DNA of 64,000 bases from JBBDYH01 sp040901795 (GTDB lineage: Bacteria > Planctomycetota > Planctomycetia > Pirellulales > JALHPA01): the NCBI GenBank assembly GCA_040901795.1, contig JBBDYH010000122.1, positions 21,406 through 85,405 of the forward strand. Direction: 5' to 3'. The stretch's first letter is position 1, and each line of letters starts with the position of its first letter. Made by a program: the position numbers and the translations under genes. A model generated the notes under the pieces. That model ran no database searches. It saw only the letters and a program-made list of their open reading frames with translations, and was not told where the DNA came from. This document shows positions 51,263-60,120 of this stretch, piece after piece.

Positions 51263-51316
51263 TCCTCGTTCCCGGGCTCCGCCTGGGAACGCACTGCCGC
51301 GAGGCTCCGCCTCGCG
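51263..51316. repeat. CGTTCCC..GGGAACG and CGCGAGG..CCTCGCG tandem hairpins
   Basis: CGTTCCCGGGCTCCGCCTGG (closing with GAACG) and CGCGAGGCTCCGCCTCGCG, sharing the loop CTCCGCC, lie between the aminotransferase stop and the permease start on the minus strand. Confidence 0.7.
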
Positions 51317-51320
51317 TGAT

Positions 51321-52586
51321 TTAAACAACTGCTCGAATTGCCCCAGCCAGCGCCTCCACGCCGCGTCGGATATTGGCGGCCGACTGCACTCCGAAGCTGA
51401 GCCGGATCCTATTGTCCTGCGGGCGCACTCCTTCCGCCGGATAACAATAACGCCCCGGCACATAGATCACGCCCGCATCGAGCGCCTGGCGGAACAATTC
51501 CCCTTCTGTGCCCGTATCGACGTGCTCCGGCAGCTCCAGCCAGACGTATAAGCCGCCGTTCGGGCGTCGGTAGCGCACGCCTGCGATCGGCGCCAGGTGC
51601 TCGTCCGCCGCGGCCAACATTGCGGCCAGCTTTTGCCGATACGTCTCACGCAGTTTTTCAACGTGCGGCTCGTAGAGTCCCAGTTCAAAGACCTTCGCCA
51701 GCAAATGCTGATTGAAGTTCGGCGAGCCAAAGTTGATGTTCCCTTTACCCGCCAGGACAGGATCGACGAGCGCCCGCGGCAGCACGCCCCAGCCGATGCG
51801 GATCCCGGGCGAAAATGACTTCGAGAAGGTGCCGGTGCAGACGACGGTGTCGCCTTCGTCGTCGTAGGCGCGCAGACTGGGCACATCGTCACCGGCGTAG
51901 CGCAGCTCGCGATAAGCCGTATCCTCGAGAATAAAGATGGTTCCCTCGGCGGAATGCCGCTTAACGATCGAGACTATTTGCGGACGCCGCTGGGCAGCGA
52001 CCGAAACGCTCGTCGGATTGTCGAAGTAACTGGTGATATATACCGCCTTGACGCGATTCAACTCGCCCTTTGAATGCAGCCGCTGGAGCGCCGCGTCGAG
52101 GGCAGCGGGGACCAGCCCATGCTCATCGGTCGCCAGGGCGATGCAACGGGCTCCGAGATTGCCCAGCATTCCCAAAAAGACAAAGTAATTCGGTGCGCCG
52201 GCCAGGACAATGTCGCCGGGATCGAGGATTGTGTCCGCGACCAAGTGCAACAGCTCGTTACTGCCGGCCGTGAGGACCACCTGGTCCAGCGCCGGCCTGC
52301 TTCCGCCAACTCCGTCCATTTCAAGCAACCGACGCAGAATTGTCTCGCGGAGCGGCATGAACCCGTGGGTTGTTCCGTATTGCAGCGCCGACCCAGCCGC
52401 CGCCGGGTCGCTCATCAAAGCGTCTATCGCCTGGATCGTGGCTTCGGCCGGGAGCGAATGTTGATCGACGAAACCCGCGGCCAGCGAAATCAACTGCGGC
52501 CGCTGGAGGGCCAGGTGCATCAGGTAGCTGATTGGCTGCCCGGCGGACCAGTGAGCACGTTGGCTAAGCGGGTCGCGGCGGGACAT
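51321..52586 (-). CDS. PLP-dependent aminotransferase, class I/II (LysN/MocR-like catalytic fold)
   Basis: A 421-residue fold-type I aminotransferase. Markers are LQYGTTHGFMPLRETILRRL, LTAGSNELLHLVADTILDPG, YITSYFDNPTSVSVAAQRRP (family Asn-Pro), ILEDTAYRELRYAGDDVP, the PLP lysine in CTGTFSKSFSPGIRIGW, and RPNGGLYVWLELPEHVDTGT. This layout is typical of 2-aminoadipate aminotransferase and related broad-specificity enzymes without the MocR HTH domain. ATG 52586 gives MSRRDPLSQRA; a TTG at 52661 is possible but less likely. Substrate is not determinable from sequence. Confidence 0.92.
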   Translation of the reverse strand: MSRRDPLSQRAHWSAGQPISYLMHLALQRPQLISLAAGFVDQHSLPAEATIQAIDALMSDPAAAGSALQYGTTHGFMPLRETILRRLLEMDGVGGSRPALDQVVLTAGSNELLHLVADTILDPGDIVLAGAPNYFVFLGMLGNLGARCIALATDEHGLVPAALDAALQRLHSKGELNRVKAVYITSYFDNPTSVSVAAQRRPQIVSIVKRHSAEGTIFILEDTAYRELRYAGDDVPSLRAYDDEGDTVVCTGTFSKSFSPGIRIGWGVLPRALVDPVLAGKGNINFGSPNFNQHLLAKVFELGLYEPHVEKLRETYRQKLAAMLAAADEHLAPIAGVRYRRPNGGLYVWLELPEHVDTGTEGELFRQALDAGVIYVPGRYCYPAEGVRPQDNRIRLSFGVQSAANIRRGVEALAGAIRAVV

Positions 52587-52678
52587 GGCGGAGCGATCGG
52601 TGCGGCGAGAAGATAGCGAAACTGGGTGGAGAAGCATAAGAAAGTCTTTAAGATGGGTCAAGGCGGGAACGGTGTGCT

Positions 52679-53491
52679 ATGAACAGTTCAAGACGACTAC
52701 GACTCTCGCTCCTGACAAGCGGCGCCGCCGGACGGTTCGCCTCTTCGTTCTACGTGAAAGGCAAGCGATTGGCCCGTGCAAGCGTCGATTTGGTCTATCC
52801 ACCGCACTGCGCCTGTTGTGCTGGCGCTCTGGAAGCGGCGGCGACGATCCCGTTTTGCTCGGCATGCCGCGAACGGATTGTGCCCGCAGCGCTCGCCCAC
52901 TGTCGACGGTGTGCCGCTGTCACAAACCCAATCGAGCAGCAGGCGCCAGATTGTTCGCGCTGTCGGACGGAGCGATTTCGGTTCGATCGCGCTTTTGCGC
53001 TGGCGCGCTATCAAGGGGTGCTGCGGGAAATCGTATTGCGGATGAAACGGTCGAGCGAAGAGCCGTTGATGATGGCGATGGGCCGGCTCTTGGCTCAACG
53101 TTTTGCCGATGACCTGCAATCGCTTAAGCCGGACGTAGTCGTGCCGATTCCCATGCACTGGACGCGGCGGCTGATGCGCGGCACGAACAGTCCTGAAATG
53201 ATCGGCGCGGTGCTCGCACGCCACCTGGGCGCCATCTTTGGGCCACGGTCCCTCCGGCGGAAGCGTCGCACGCGCAAGCTCGCTGAGCTGACGCGCCAGG
53301 AACGGAAACGCACGCTGCGCGATGCGTTCCGCGTTGGGCGCGGCTGTGACTTCACAGGGGCGCACGTGGTGCTCGTCGATGACGTGTTGACCACGGGGAC
53401 AACGTGCGACATCGCCGCTCGGGCTCTGAAGAAGGCCGGTGCAGCCGAGGTCACTGTGTTGGTCGCGGCGCGGGCGTATCCGGGCGACTAA
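52679..53491 (+). CDS. ComF family phosphoribosyltransferase-like protein
   Basis: A 270-residue ComF/GntX-family protein. N-terminal zinc-binding cysteines are in YPPHCACCAGALEA and FCSACRERI, then CRRCAAV and DCSRCRTERFRFD. The phosphoribosyltransferase domain has VVPIPMHWTRRLMRGTNSPE and the PRPP-binding loop VVLVDDVLTTGTTCDIAARA. ComF is needed for DNA uptake in competent bacteria; in others the role is unknown. It is divergent from the aminotransferase. Length is slightly above family average (220-250) owing to a basic N-terminal extension. Confidence 0.92.
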   Translation: MNSSRRLRLSLLTSGAAGRFASSFYVKGKRLARASVDLVYPPHCACCAGALEAAATIPFCSACRERIVPAALAHCRRCAAVTNPIEQQAPDCSRCRTERFRFDRAFALARYQGVLREIVLRMKRSSEEPLMMAMGRLLAQRFADDLQSLKPDVVVPIPMHWTRRLMRGTNSPEMIGAVLARHLGAIFGPRSLRRKRRTRKLAELTRQERKRTLRDAFRVGRGCDFTGAHVVLVDDVLTTGTTCDIAARALKKAGAAEVTVLVAARAYPGD

Positions 53492-53492
53492 T

Positions 53493-53548
53493 AGTAACGG
53501 AAGTCCCCAGACCTCCGGTGCGCCTGAGTTCTGGCGAACTCAGCTACC
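53493..53548. repeat. CGGAAGTC and CTGAGTTC/GAACTCAG hairpin repeat, second copy
   Basis: CGGAAGTCCCCAGACCTCCG and CTGAGTTCTGGCGAACTCAG are diverged versions of the element at 40107-40195. Confidence 0.65.
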
Positions 53549-53643
53549 ACCGATCCCCGCTGACAGCCCTAGAAGCTGCCACAGCTTTTTGCTAGCCTAC
53601 TAACGACCGATGGCGCACTTTCAGTCTCGTGGATGTTCTGGCT

Positions 53644-54144
53644 ATGAAACAAGCGATTGCCGGTGTCATGCCCGCTCAGAGTGGCGAAGCTACCATCATG
53701 ATGGTTTGGCCTTCGATTGCGGACACGTCGCTGGGCCGGTTATTGGGCCGCCTGTACGGAATTCGTGCCGGGTTCAGCTTTCTCACCGTCGGGAATCTGG
53801 TGGCGCTGTTGTCGATTCCGGTTATGTTGCCGCTGTACGCCGTGCGGAAGCTCCCTTTCTGGGTGCGGCGGTATCGCCTCACCAATCGCCGCGTTCTTAT
53901 CGAGCGCGGCATCCAGGGCCGCGCCGAGCAGTACGTCGATCTCGACCGATTTGACGCGATCGACGTGGTCGTGCTGCCGGGACAGGAGTGGTACCCGGCC
54001 GGCGATCTGGTCTTCCGGCGGGGGACGATCGAGACGTTTCGTCTTCGCGGCGTCCAGCGGCCAGAGACGTTTCGGCAGACCTGCCTGAAGGCGCATCACG
54101 CCTACGTCGGCGTACGGAAGGCGATGGCGTTGGTCTCCGCGTAA
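53644..54144 (+). CDS. Bacterial PH-domain (bPH2-like) membrane protein
   Basis: A 166-residue protein. Residues 30-75 hold a hydrophobic hairpin (LTVGNLVALLSIPVMLPLYA), then a bPH2 domain with the hallmark WVRRYRLTNRRVLIERGIQG, VDLDRFDAIDVVVLPGQEWY and GDLVFRRGTIETFRLRGVQR. Such proteins (YdbS/YdbT-like) are membrane-linked and of unknown function. Start is ATG 53644; an in-frame GTG at 53629 is also possible and neither has a clear ribosome-binding site. Confidence 0.8.
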   Translation: MKQAIAGVMPAQSGEATIMMVWPSIADTSLGRLLGRLYGIRAGFSFLTVGNLVALLSIPVMLPLYAVRKLPFWVRRYRLTNRRVLIERGIQGRAEQYVDLDRFDAIDVVVLPGQEWYPAGDLVFRRGTIETFRLRGVQRPETFRQTCLKAHHAYVGVRKAMALVSA

Positions 54145-54183
54145 CGGCCTCGAGTGCAGATCTCGCGCACCACTCCGCCGCGA

Positions 54184-54732
54184 CTAATTGACGAAGGTGT
54201 TGCGCACGCGTTTCGATACGAGCATATATGGTATCCAGATGGCAGCCGGAATTGCCGCTTGAATCATCTGCTTTACGAACACGCGGCGGCCTTCTTCTGC
54301 CAGGTAGGGAATTTGGAGCCCCATCATCGTGTCGATCGTCACAAACACTAAACCCGCCGTATAGAAGATGATCATGAAACGGGGGAACGCTTTAGCCTTG
54401 CGGAACATCAACACTAGCCCCCAGATGGCCAAGACGCCTATTAGGGCGTTACCTACCAGCTCCATGATGAGCAGAGGGGCCCATAGGGAGTGATAGCCGG
54501 CGAAGTTAGGATCGGTGAGCTGCGAAAAATGTCCTTCGGTGAAAATCGGAATGTTCTTTATCGCCAAGTAAAGAGAACAACGGATCGGTGTGAATATAAG
54601 GCCCAACAACGGCAGGAGCAGCCAACCGCCGATACCTTCAGGACCACGTTGTTCAATTGCCATCGGAGATGACAACTCGGCCTGTGGCGCGGCATACGGA
54701 TTTGGCAGAGTTTCAGAGGCTTCGCTAGACAC
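54184..54732 (-). CDS. DUF2569 family membrane protein
   Basis: A 182-residue membrane protein with a Pro/Ala-rich cytoplasmic N-terminus, then GIGGWLLLPLLGLIFTPIRC, the DUF2569 hallmark, and three further helices (LLIMELVGNALIGVLAIWGL; FMIIFYTAGLVFVTIDTMMG; AAIPAAIWIPYML). Function unknown. I choose the GTG at 54732, preceded by AAAGGA at 6-nt spacing, rather than an upstream TTG at 54747. Confidence 0.85.
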   Translation of the reverse strand: MSSEASETLPNPYAAPQAELSSPMAIEQRGPEGIGGWLLLPLLGLIFTPIRCSLYLAIKNIPIFTEGHFSQLTDPNFAGYHSLWAPLLIMELVGNALIGVLAIWGLVLMFRKAKAFPRFMIIFYTAGLVFVTIDTMMGLQIPYLAEEGRRVFVKQMIQAAIPAAIWIPYMLVSKRVRNTFVN

Positions 54733-54812
54733 GGCGGTCCTTTCCAAAGCTTATGGCAATCGACGAGCATTACCTGACGACGAGGGACCGCCGATCAATC
54801 AAGACTAGTTAT

Positions 54813-55415
54813 TCAGCCGAGGGATTCAAGTACGATTTTGATCGCCGCCGCAGACAGCGCCGTGCTCCACCGCGTATCAGCATGGATCGGAGCAACATCC
54901 TGCGATGCGTCGAGTGGCAAATGAATGAACGCGGCCCTTGTCTTCAACTCTAGCCGATCGATGTAATAGTGCGTGAGATAGAGAGCCGCATTGCACAAAT
55001 ACGTTCCTGCATGATAAGACACCTCCACAGGAATTCCGGCCGCCCGAATCTTTTCAGCCAAGTCATCCAGTGGCAGCGACGATCGATAAGCCAGCGGGCC
55101 TTCGCTGCATAGCGGCCGGTCGCGGACGGCGTTCGGAGGGCAGGCAATATTGAGCGCCACCGCTTCCAGGCGAATCTTGTCCGAATCAGGCGCCTGGCCC
55201 AGGTGAAACACGTAGTCGTAGTTTGCTGCCAATTCCTCGGCTAACTGCGCTTTAACGAATTCGTAGTCCACTGGCAAAACGCGTATCGCGACGTTCGGCA
55301 GTCGCGACAAATCGGCTCCCAGTTCGGCAAGCGCGAGAGCGCTGGCGTTTGTGGGCCAGGGGCCATACGGTTCGAACGCCGTCAAGAGAATGGTGTGCAC
55401 CGTGAGAGTTCCCAC
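54813..55415 (-). CDS. Pyroglutamyl-peptidase I (peptidase C15)-like protein
   Basis: A 200-residue peptidase C15-like protein. Family blocks are ILLTAFEPYGPWPTNASALA (FxPFG.NPS in Pcp), VFHLGQAPDSDKIRLEAVAL (GxA and Arg/Glu), VEVSYHAGTYLCNAALYLTH with the catalytic Cys in GTYLCN, and RAAFIHLPL followed by the His region. The Glu/Cys/His triad seems preserved. Pcp removes N-terminal pyroglutamate; relatives can have other amidase roles. The GTG start shares one base with the upstream stop (TAGTG), so translation is coupled to the aldo-keto reductase gene. Confidence 0.82.
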   Translation of the reverse strand: MGTLTVHTILLTAFEPYGPWPTNASALALAELGADLSRLPNVAIRVLPVDYEFVKAQLAEELAANYDYVFHLGQAPDSDKIRLEAVALNIACPPNAVRDRPLCSEGPLAYRSSLPLDDLAEKIRAAGIPVEVSYHAGTYLCNAALYLTHYYIDRLELKTRAAFIHLPLDASQDVAPIHADTRWSTALSAAAIKIVLESLG

Positions 55416-56380
55416 TAAACTGCCGCGCGGGTAACGGGCTGGCCGCGCCGCTCAATCCCGGCATCAATCCTCGCGAGCTGATCCGCCGTAAGCCGCCACC
55501 CCATGCCCCGCGCGTTCTCGCGAATCTGCTCGGGCCGCTTCGCGCCGCAAAGCGCGGCGGTGACGCCGGGGCGATGAATGGTCCAATTCAGCACCAATTC
55601 AGCCACCGTGCGCCCGACGTCGTTGGCGATGGCCTGCAGTTCCTCGACAAAGTCGCTGTTCTTTCGCCACTCGTCCCCTTGAAACATCGGATACTTGTGC
55701 CGGCTGTCGGTTGTTGGGAAGACGTGCTCGCGCGGAATCCTCCCGGCCAGCAACCCCTTCATCAGCGGCCAGTACACGCAGACCGAGACGCGGTGTTCAA
55801 TGCACCACGGGAGTGTGTCGGCTTCAATCTCGCGCTGCAACATGTTATAGGGAGGCTGATAGGCGGTCAGCGGACAAACGACGGCGAACTCGTTCAATTG
55901 CGCCAGTGTCACGTTGGATACGCCGGCAGTTCGCACTTTGCCCTGGTCGATCAGCTCTTTGATACCGCCGGCGCTCTCGGCGATCGGCACTTTGGGATCG
56001 GGCGCATGCAAGTAATACAATTCTACGCGATCGGTTTGCAGCCGCCGCAGGCTGGTTTCGCATTCGCGGCGGAGCGTTTCCGGACGCCCGTCGATCACTT
56101 GGGTTCGCGGTGGTTCCCAGTGGATGCCCCCTTTCGTGGCGATGACCATCTTGTCGCGTTTGCGGCCAAGCGCGCGTGCGATTAACGTCTCGCTCTCGCC
56201 GTTCATGCCGTAGCAATAGGCCGTATCGAGGAAGTTGATTCCCAGTTCGAAGCAGGCCTCGATCGTGGCGAGGCTGTCGCGATCGTTCACATCGGCGCTG
56301 GTCATGCCGGCAATCGGCCAGCCGCCAAGCGAGATGGGCGAGACGGAGATATCCGTGGTTCCAAGTTGGCGGAGGATCAT
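55415..56380 (-). CDS. Aldo/keto reductase
   Basis: A 321-residue NADP-dependent oxidoreductase of the TIM-barrel AKR family. Motifs: SLGGWPIAGMTSADVNDRDS, the catalytic Asp/Tyr in GINFLDTAYCYGMNGESE, Lys in KMVIATKGGIHWEP, His in RVELYYLHAPDPKVPIAESA, and VRTAGVSNVTLAQLNEF. It ends AALCGAKRPEQIRENARGMG. It is in an operon with the upstream hydrolase (4-nt ATGA overlap) and the downstream C15 peptidase (1-nt overlap). Substrate unknown. Confidence 0.92.
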   Translation of the reverse strand: MILRQLGTTDISVSPISLGGWPIAGMTSADVNDRDSLATIEACFELGINFLDTAYCYGMNGESETLIARALGRKRDKMVIATKGGIHWEPPRTQVIDGRPETLRRECETSLRRLQTDRVELYYLHAPDPKVPIAESAGGIKELIDQGKVRTAGVSNVTLAQLNEFAVVCPLTAYQPPYNMLQREIEADTLPWCIEHRVSVCVYWPLMKGLLAGRIPREHVFPTTDSRHKYPMFQGDEWRKNSDFVEELQAIANDVGRTVAELVLNWTIHRPGVTAALCGAKRPEQIRENARGMGWRLTADQLARIDAGIERRGQPVTRAAV

Positions 56381-57522
56381 GGCGACGGCTGCAAAAAGTG
56401 CTCGAAAAAAGCGTATAACTGCTCGTTCGACTCGATCGTCGGGCTGTGGGTCTTGCGGTTGGTCATTGCGACCCGGTTGTCGAACCCCAGCAGCCGGTTG
56501 ATGGCCACCGCGTGGTTCAACGCCTGCCATCGCTCCGGCGGATCTTCGGAGCCGCCGGATACCAGAAACGGCCGTGGCGCCATCAGCGCGTGCAGCTCAT
56601 GCAGGTCGCGGCCTTCTTCGAGCATCCGCTTGTAAGCGCCGGTGCGCGGGTTGCCCGCCTTCGGCACGCCGCGCTCGCGCGTTTTGCCGGTCTCGTAACC
56701 GAGGTACCACGGCTCCCAATAGTTGACGTTTGGCCGCGTCTCGTCAAACACAATGCCGCCGTCGGACCATGCTGCGCAGGCGAACTTGTCGTACAGGCAA
56801 GAGGCAAACATCGCCCACTTGCTCCCATACGAATGGCCCACGATCCCGACGCGCTTTGCATCCACTTCCGGCAAGCCGGCGACCACGTGGTAGGCATTGG
56901 CCGCGGCATACGCGTTCGCCGACAGCGGCTGCAATTCCGCCTGTTCCTTGTTCGGATAATAGATCGACGCGCCGGCGCCCATCGAGAGACAAACGAAGCC
57001 GCGTCCGGCCAATTGCAGGGCAAAATCGCGGTGCTCCTTCTCGTTGAGGCCGACCGCGGTTTCCGGCTCGTAATAGACAACCACGATCGCCGGGTGCGGC
57101 CCCCGTTTCTTGGGAACGAGCAAGTAACCTTGCGTCATGTGCTCCGGCGTCATCTTGAACCGCACAGTATGTTGGACGAATGTCTCGCGATCCATCTTGT
57201 CGACGTATTCGAGCTTCTGCGCCTCAATCACCTCGGGCCAGGCGCCCATCAAGCCGTGCCACGTTGCCAGGATTTCCGTACGCCGCTCCGACCAGTCCGC
57301 CGCGGTTTTAACCGCGCGGCCGTCGTTGAATTTGAGCGGCGAGCGATAATCGCCCAAGTCGTTGGCCAACTCCTGGGGTGGAGAGAATGCCGCGGCGATT
57401 CGGTCCCAAGGCGATTTCGCCGCAACGTCGGCCACCGGTTCCGCGGCAATCGTTCGTCGGTCTGCATTCAACACGGCAGCCGAGAGAATAACCACCGCCA
57501 ATCGCATTGCGGGCCGCAACAT
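56377..57522 (-). CDS. Exported alpha/beta hydrolase (esterase-like)
   Basis: A 381-residue secreted hydrolase. Signal: MRLAVVILSAAVLNADRRTI then AAEP. The alpha/beta fold has GPHPAIVVVYYEPETAVGLN, the oxyanion region GRGFVCLSMGAGAS, the nucleophile elbow VGIVGHSYGSKWAMF (GHSYG, Ser), a catalytic Asp region, and the final His probably in TNRKTHSPTIESNEQLYAFF. Family members include dienelactone-hydrolase-like and acetylxylan-esterase-like proteins of Planctomycetes, suggesting polysaccharide de-esterification. ATG 57522; the open frame to 57774 overlaps the divergent thiolase and is not family-like. First gene of the three-gene operon. Confidence 0.9.
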   Translation of the reverse strand: MLRPAMRLAVVILSAAVLNADRRTIAAEPVADVAAKSPWDRIAAAFSPPQELANDLGDYRSPLKFNDGRAVKTAADWSERRTEILATWHGLMGAWPEVIEAQKLEYVDKMDRETFVQHTVRFKMTPEHMTQGYLLVPKKRGPHPAIVVVYYEPETAVGLNEKEHRDFALQLAGRGFVCLSMGAGASIYYPNKEQAELQPLSANAYAAANAYHVVAGLPEVDAKRVGIVGHSYGSKWAMFASCLYDKFACAAWSDGGIVFDETRPNVNYWEPWYLGYETGKTRERGVPKAGNPRTGAYKRMLEEGRDLHELHALMAPRPFLVSGGSEDPPERWQALNHAVAINRLLGFDNRVAMTNRKTHSPTIESNEQLYAFFEHFLQPSP

Positions 57523-57610
57523 GGGTTTCTCGCTTTCGTTAGTCAGGCGTAATGTGAATGCCTGCGGGGCAAGATAAGCGTAGTATAGAGATGGAAGGAG
57601 GATTAATTCC

Positions 57611-58792
57611 ATGCCACACAGCTTTATCGTCGCTGCCTGCCGGACGCCAATCGGAAAGTTTCTCGGCGGGCTAAGTTCGGTTCCTGCGCCGCAGCTTGGG
57701 GCGGTCGTCGTCCGCGAGGCGCTGCGCCGGTCGACTTTGCCTGCCGACCGGATCGACGAAGTGATCATCGGCAACGTGCTCTCGGCCGGACTCGGTCAGG
57801 CGCCCGCGCGTCAAGCGGCGCTGCATGGCGGCCTTCCACCCACGATCGCGGCGCTGACCGTCAACAAGGTTTGTGGTTCCGGAATGAAGGCGATCATGCT
57901 TGCCGACCAGGCGATTCGCGCGGGCGATGCGCGGGCCATCATTGCGGGCGGGATGGAATCGATGAGCCAGGCGCCATACGTATTGCAAGGAGCCCGCGAG
58001 GGATGGACGTTCGGCGATCAGAAGGCGATCGACTCGATGTTGCACGATGGGTTGTGGTGCGCATTCGACGATGTACCGATGGGTCAGCATGCCGAGCACA
58101 TCGCCGCTAGTTGCCAGGTGACACGGCCTGAGCAAGACGCCTTCGCCGCGGAGAGTCATCGCCGTGCCCTGTCGGCGATCGAAGGCGGCCTGTTCGATGA
58201 CGAAATCGTCGCCGTCACGGTGCCGGGACGAAGAAACGACGTTGTGGTTTCGCGCGACGAAGGGCCGCGGAGCGATAGCTCGCTTGATGTTCTTGCCCAA
58301 CTCAAGCCGTCATTCAAATCCGACGGCTGCATCACCGCCGGCAATGCCTCGCAGCTCAGCGATGGGGCCGCGGCTGTGGTGGTGGCCGATGAAGCGATCG
58401 CCAAATCGTCCGGCTCGCGGCTCGCCGCCAGGATTATTGCGACCGCGACCAGTGGAACCTCGCCGAAGGATCTATTCATCGCGCCGGTTGCCGCCATCGA
58501 GCGCGTCATGGCCAAAGCGGAACTGAGGCTGAACCAGATTGATCTCGTGGAATTGAACGAGGCCTTCGCCGCACAGTGCCTCGCGTGCATGAAACCGTTG
58601 GGACTGATGGCTGACAAAATGAACGTTCACGGCGGCGCGATCGCGCTCGGGCACCCAATTGGCGCCAGCGGGGCGCGGATCGTGGTCACGATGCTGCACG
58701 CGCTCGCCCAGCGTAAGCTCCGCCGCGGCCTGGCGGCCGCCTGCCTGGGCGGAGGCAATGCGGTCGCCATGATCGTGGAACTCGTAGTGTAG
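57611..58792 (+). CDS. Acetyl-CoA acetyltransferase (thiolase II)
   Basis: A 393-residue thiolase condensing or cleaving acetoacetyl-CoA. The acylated Cys is in NKVCGSGMKAIMLADQAI, followed by GGMESMSQAPYV. The His in NEAFAAQCLACM and NVHGGAIALGHPIGASGAR, and the C-terminal Cys in AACLGGGNAVAMIVE, complete the active site. Length is typical. AAGGAGG is 10 nt before the ATG. Divergent from the hydrolase operon. Role: beta-oxidation end step or short-chain acyl synthesis. Confidence 0.94.
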   Translation: MPHSFIVAACRTPIGKFLGGLSSVPAPQLGAVVVREALRRSTLPADRIDEVIIGNVLSAGLGQAPARQAALHGGLPPTIAALTVNKVCGSGMKAIMLADQAIRAGDARAIIAGGMESMSQAPYVLQGAREGWTFGDQKAIDSMLHDGLWCAFDDVPMGQHAEHIAASCQVTRPEQDAFAAESHRRALSAIEGGLFDDEIVAVTVPGRRNDVVVSRDEGPRSDSSLDVLAQLKPSFKSDGCITAGNASQLSDGAAAVVVADEAIAKSSGSRLAARIIATATSGTSPKDLFIAPVAAIERVMAKAELRLNQIDLVELNEAFAAQCLACMKPLGLMADKMNVHGGAIALGHPIGASGARIVVTMLHALAQRKLRRGLAAACLGGGNAVAMIVELVV

Positions 58793-58885
58793 CCCTCTCG
58801 CTCCGCGAGAGGTGCATCATCACGCGGAGCGTGATGACTACACTATGTTTCATCACGCGAAGCGTAATGGCTACGCTACAGCTAC
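58793..58885. repeat. Three hairpins: CTCTCGC/GCGAGAG, TCACGC/GCGTGA twice
   Basis: CCTCTCGCTCCGCGAGAGG, ATCACGCGGAGCGTGAT and ATCACGCGAAGCGTAAT, interspersed with GTAGCC and CTACAC motifs. This is the same family as 17802-17852. It lies between the convergent thiolase and hemH. Confidence 0.7.
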
Positions 58886-59889
58886 AAGCAACAGCCCGCC
58901 GGACAATCATCGTGAGCTGCGCTATCATGCCCAACCGCGGGGCGTTCTTCCGTGCCGGACATCCGCTCGACGACGAGCTCGCGGATCAATTGCACGAAGC
59001 GCGGATGCGTGCCAAGCGTCTGCGCGCGAATCATGCGCAGCCCCAATTGCTCGGCCGCCTGCTGTGCTACCGTATCGAGGTCGTAGAGCACTTCGATGTG
59101 GTCGGAAATGAAACCGATGGGCACGACCATCACGTTGTGCGCTCCGTCCGCCTTCAATTCTCTAAGACAATCGACAATGTCCGGTTCCAGCCACGGCTGC
59201 GATGGCGGCCCGCTCCGGCTCTGATACGCGAGCTGCCAGCGTTCGGGAAGAACCCCTATTGCCTCGGCTACAAGTCGACTCGCTTCGCGCAACTGCATCT
59301 CGTAGCGGCAATTCGCCGCCATCGATTGTGGAATGCTATGCGCCGTAAAGACGACCCGTACCGTTCGCCGCTCATTCGCAGGCAGCATCGCGAGGGCCTC
59401 TCGCGCCCGGTCGGTCCAGGCTTCGAGGAAGCCAGGATGGTTGAAGTACGCCCGCAGCTTGTCGATCCGCGGAGCGTCCGCTCCGATCTGGCGTTGGGCG
59501 TGCTCGATGTTCTCTAAGTATTGTCGACAACTGGAATAAGAGCTATAGGCCGACGTAAAAACCGCCAGCGCTCGTTGGACGCCATCGGAGTGCATTGTGC
59601 GGAGCGTGTCGGCCAGGAGCGGATGCCAATTCCGATTGCCGCAGTAGACGGGCAACGTAACGCCCGCGGTTCGGAGCTCAGCCACAAGCGCCGCAATCAG
59701 CGCTCGGTTCTGAGCGTTGATTGGACTTACGCCGCCAAAGCGTTGGTAGTGTTCCGCCACTGCGAGCATCCGCTCGCGCGGCACGTTCTTGCCGCGCAGC
59801 ACGTTCTCGAGGAACGGCAGCACGTCATGGGGACCTTCCGGCCCGCCAAACGCCACGAGTACGAGCGCCTGATAATTGCAAACGGCCAT
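58882..59889 (-). CDS. hemH: Ferrochelatase
   Basis: A 335-residue ferrochelatase that inserts Fe2+ into proto- or coproporphyrin at the end of haem synthesis. Features: ALVLVAFGGPEGPHDVLPFL, GGVSPINAQNRALI, the catalytic His in VVFTAHSIPQSMA, and the acidic site GFISDHIEVLYDLDTVAQQA. The C-terminus ends in a Cys-rich tail, DDCPAGCCL, which could be a metal or Fe-S ligand or an artefact. tRNA-Glu lies 9 nt upstream on the same strand with a promoter before it, and I see no separate promoter, so the two are probably one transcript. Confidence 0.93.
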   Translation of the reverse strand: MAVCNYQALVLVAFGGPEGPHDVLPFLENVLRGKNVPRERMLAVAEHYQRFGGVSPINAQNRALIAALVAELRTAGVTLPVYCGNRNWHPLLADTLRTMHSDGVQRALAVFTSAYSSYSSCRQYLENIEHAQRQIGADAPRIDKLRAYFNHPGFLEAWTDRAREALAMLPANERRTVRVVFTAHSIPQSMAANCRYEMQLREASRLVAEAIGVLPERWQLAYQSRSGPPSQPWLEPDIVDCLRELKADGAHNVMVVPIGFISDHIEVLYDLDTVAQQAAEQLGLRMIRAQTLGTHPRFVQLIRELVVERMSGTEERPAVGHDSAAHDDCPAGCCL

Positions 59890-59898
59890 GAGCCGAAA

Positions 59899-59971
59899 TG
59901 ACCCCGACGGGATTCGAACCCGTGTTACCGGCGTGAAAGGCCAGTGTCCTAGGCCTCTAGACGACGGGGCC
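59899..59971 (-). tRNA. tRNA-Glu (anticodon TTC)
   Basis: A 73-nt cloverleaf. The acceptor GGCCCCG pairs with CGGGGTC, the discriminator is A, the D-arm region is TCTAGAGGCCTAGGA, the anticodon loop CTTTCAC carries TTC, and the T-arm is CGGGTTCGAATCCCG. The CCA end is not encoded. It is followed by hemH after 9 nt. Confidence 0.97.
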
Positions 59972-60001
59972 GCCTTGGAACAAGCTCTGTGCCCTAAGCG
60001 A

Positions 60002-60031
60002 TGTATAGTGCTTGAGCGATCCCTTCGTCAA
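60002..60031 (-). promoter_or_regulatory. Promoter of the tRNA-Glu/hemH unit
   Basis: On the minus strand: TTGACG (60031-60026), 18 bp, TATACA (60007-60002). The tRNA 5' end follows about 30 nt later. Confidence 0.65.
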
Positions 60032-60120
60032 GTAGGGCGCGCGTGCGCGCACATCGCACAGACTATTTAGGCCGTAGCCAGCCGTAGATAACGACAAAGC
60101 CCACAACGATGCACTAAGGG

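Noticed and set aside
51263..51316. Intrinsic terminator of the aminotransferase
   Set aside because: The hairpins are symmetrical and lack a T-run; they fit the dispersed repeat family better.
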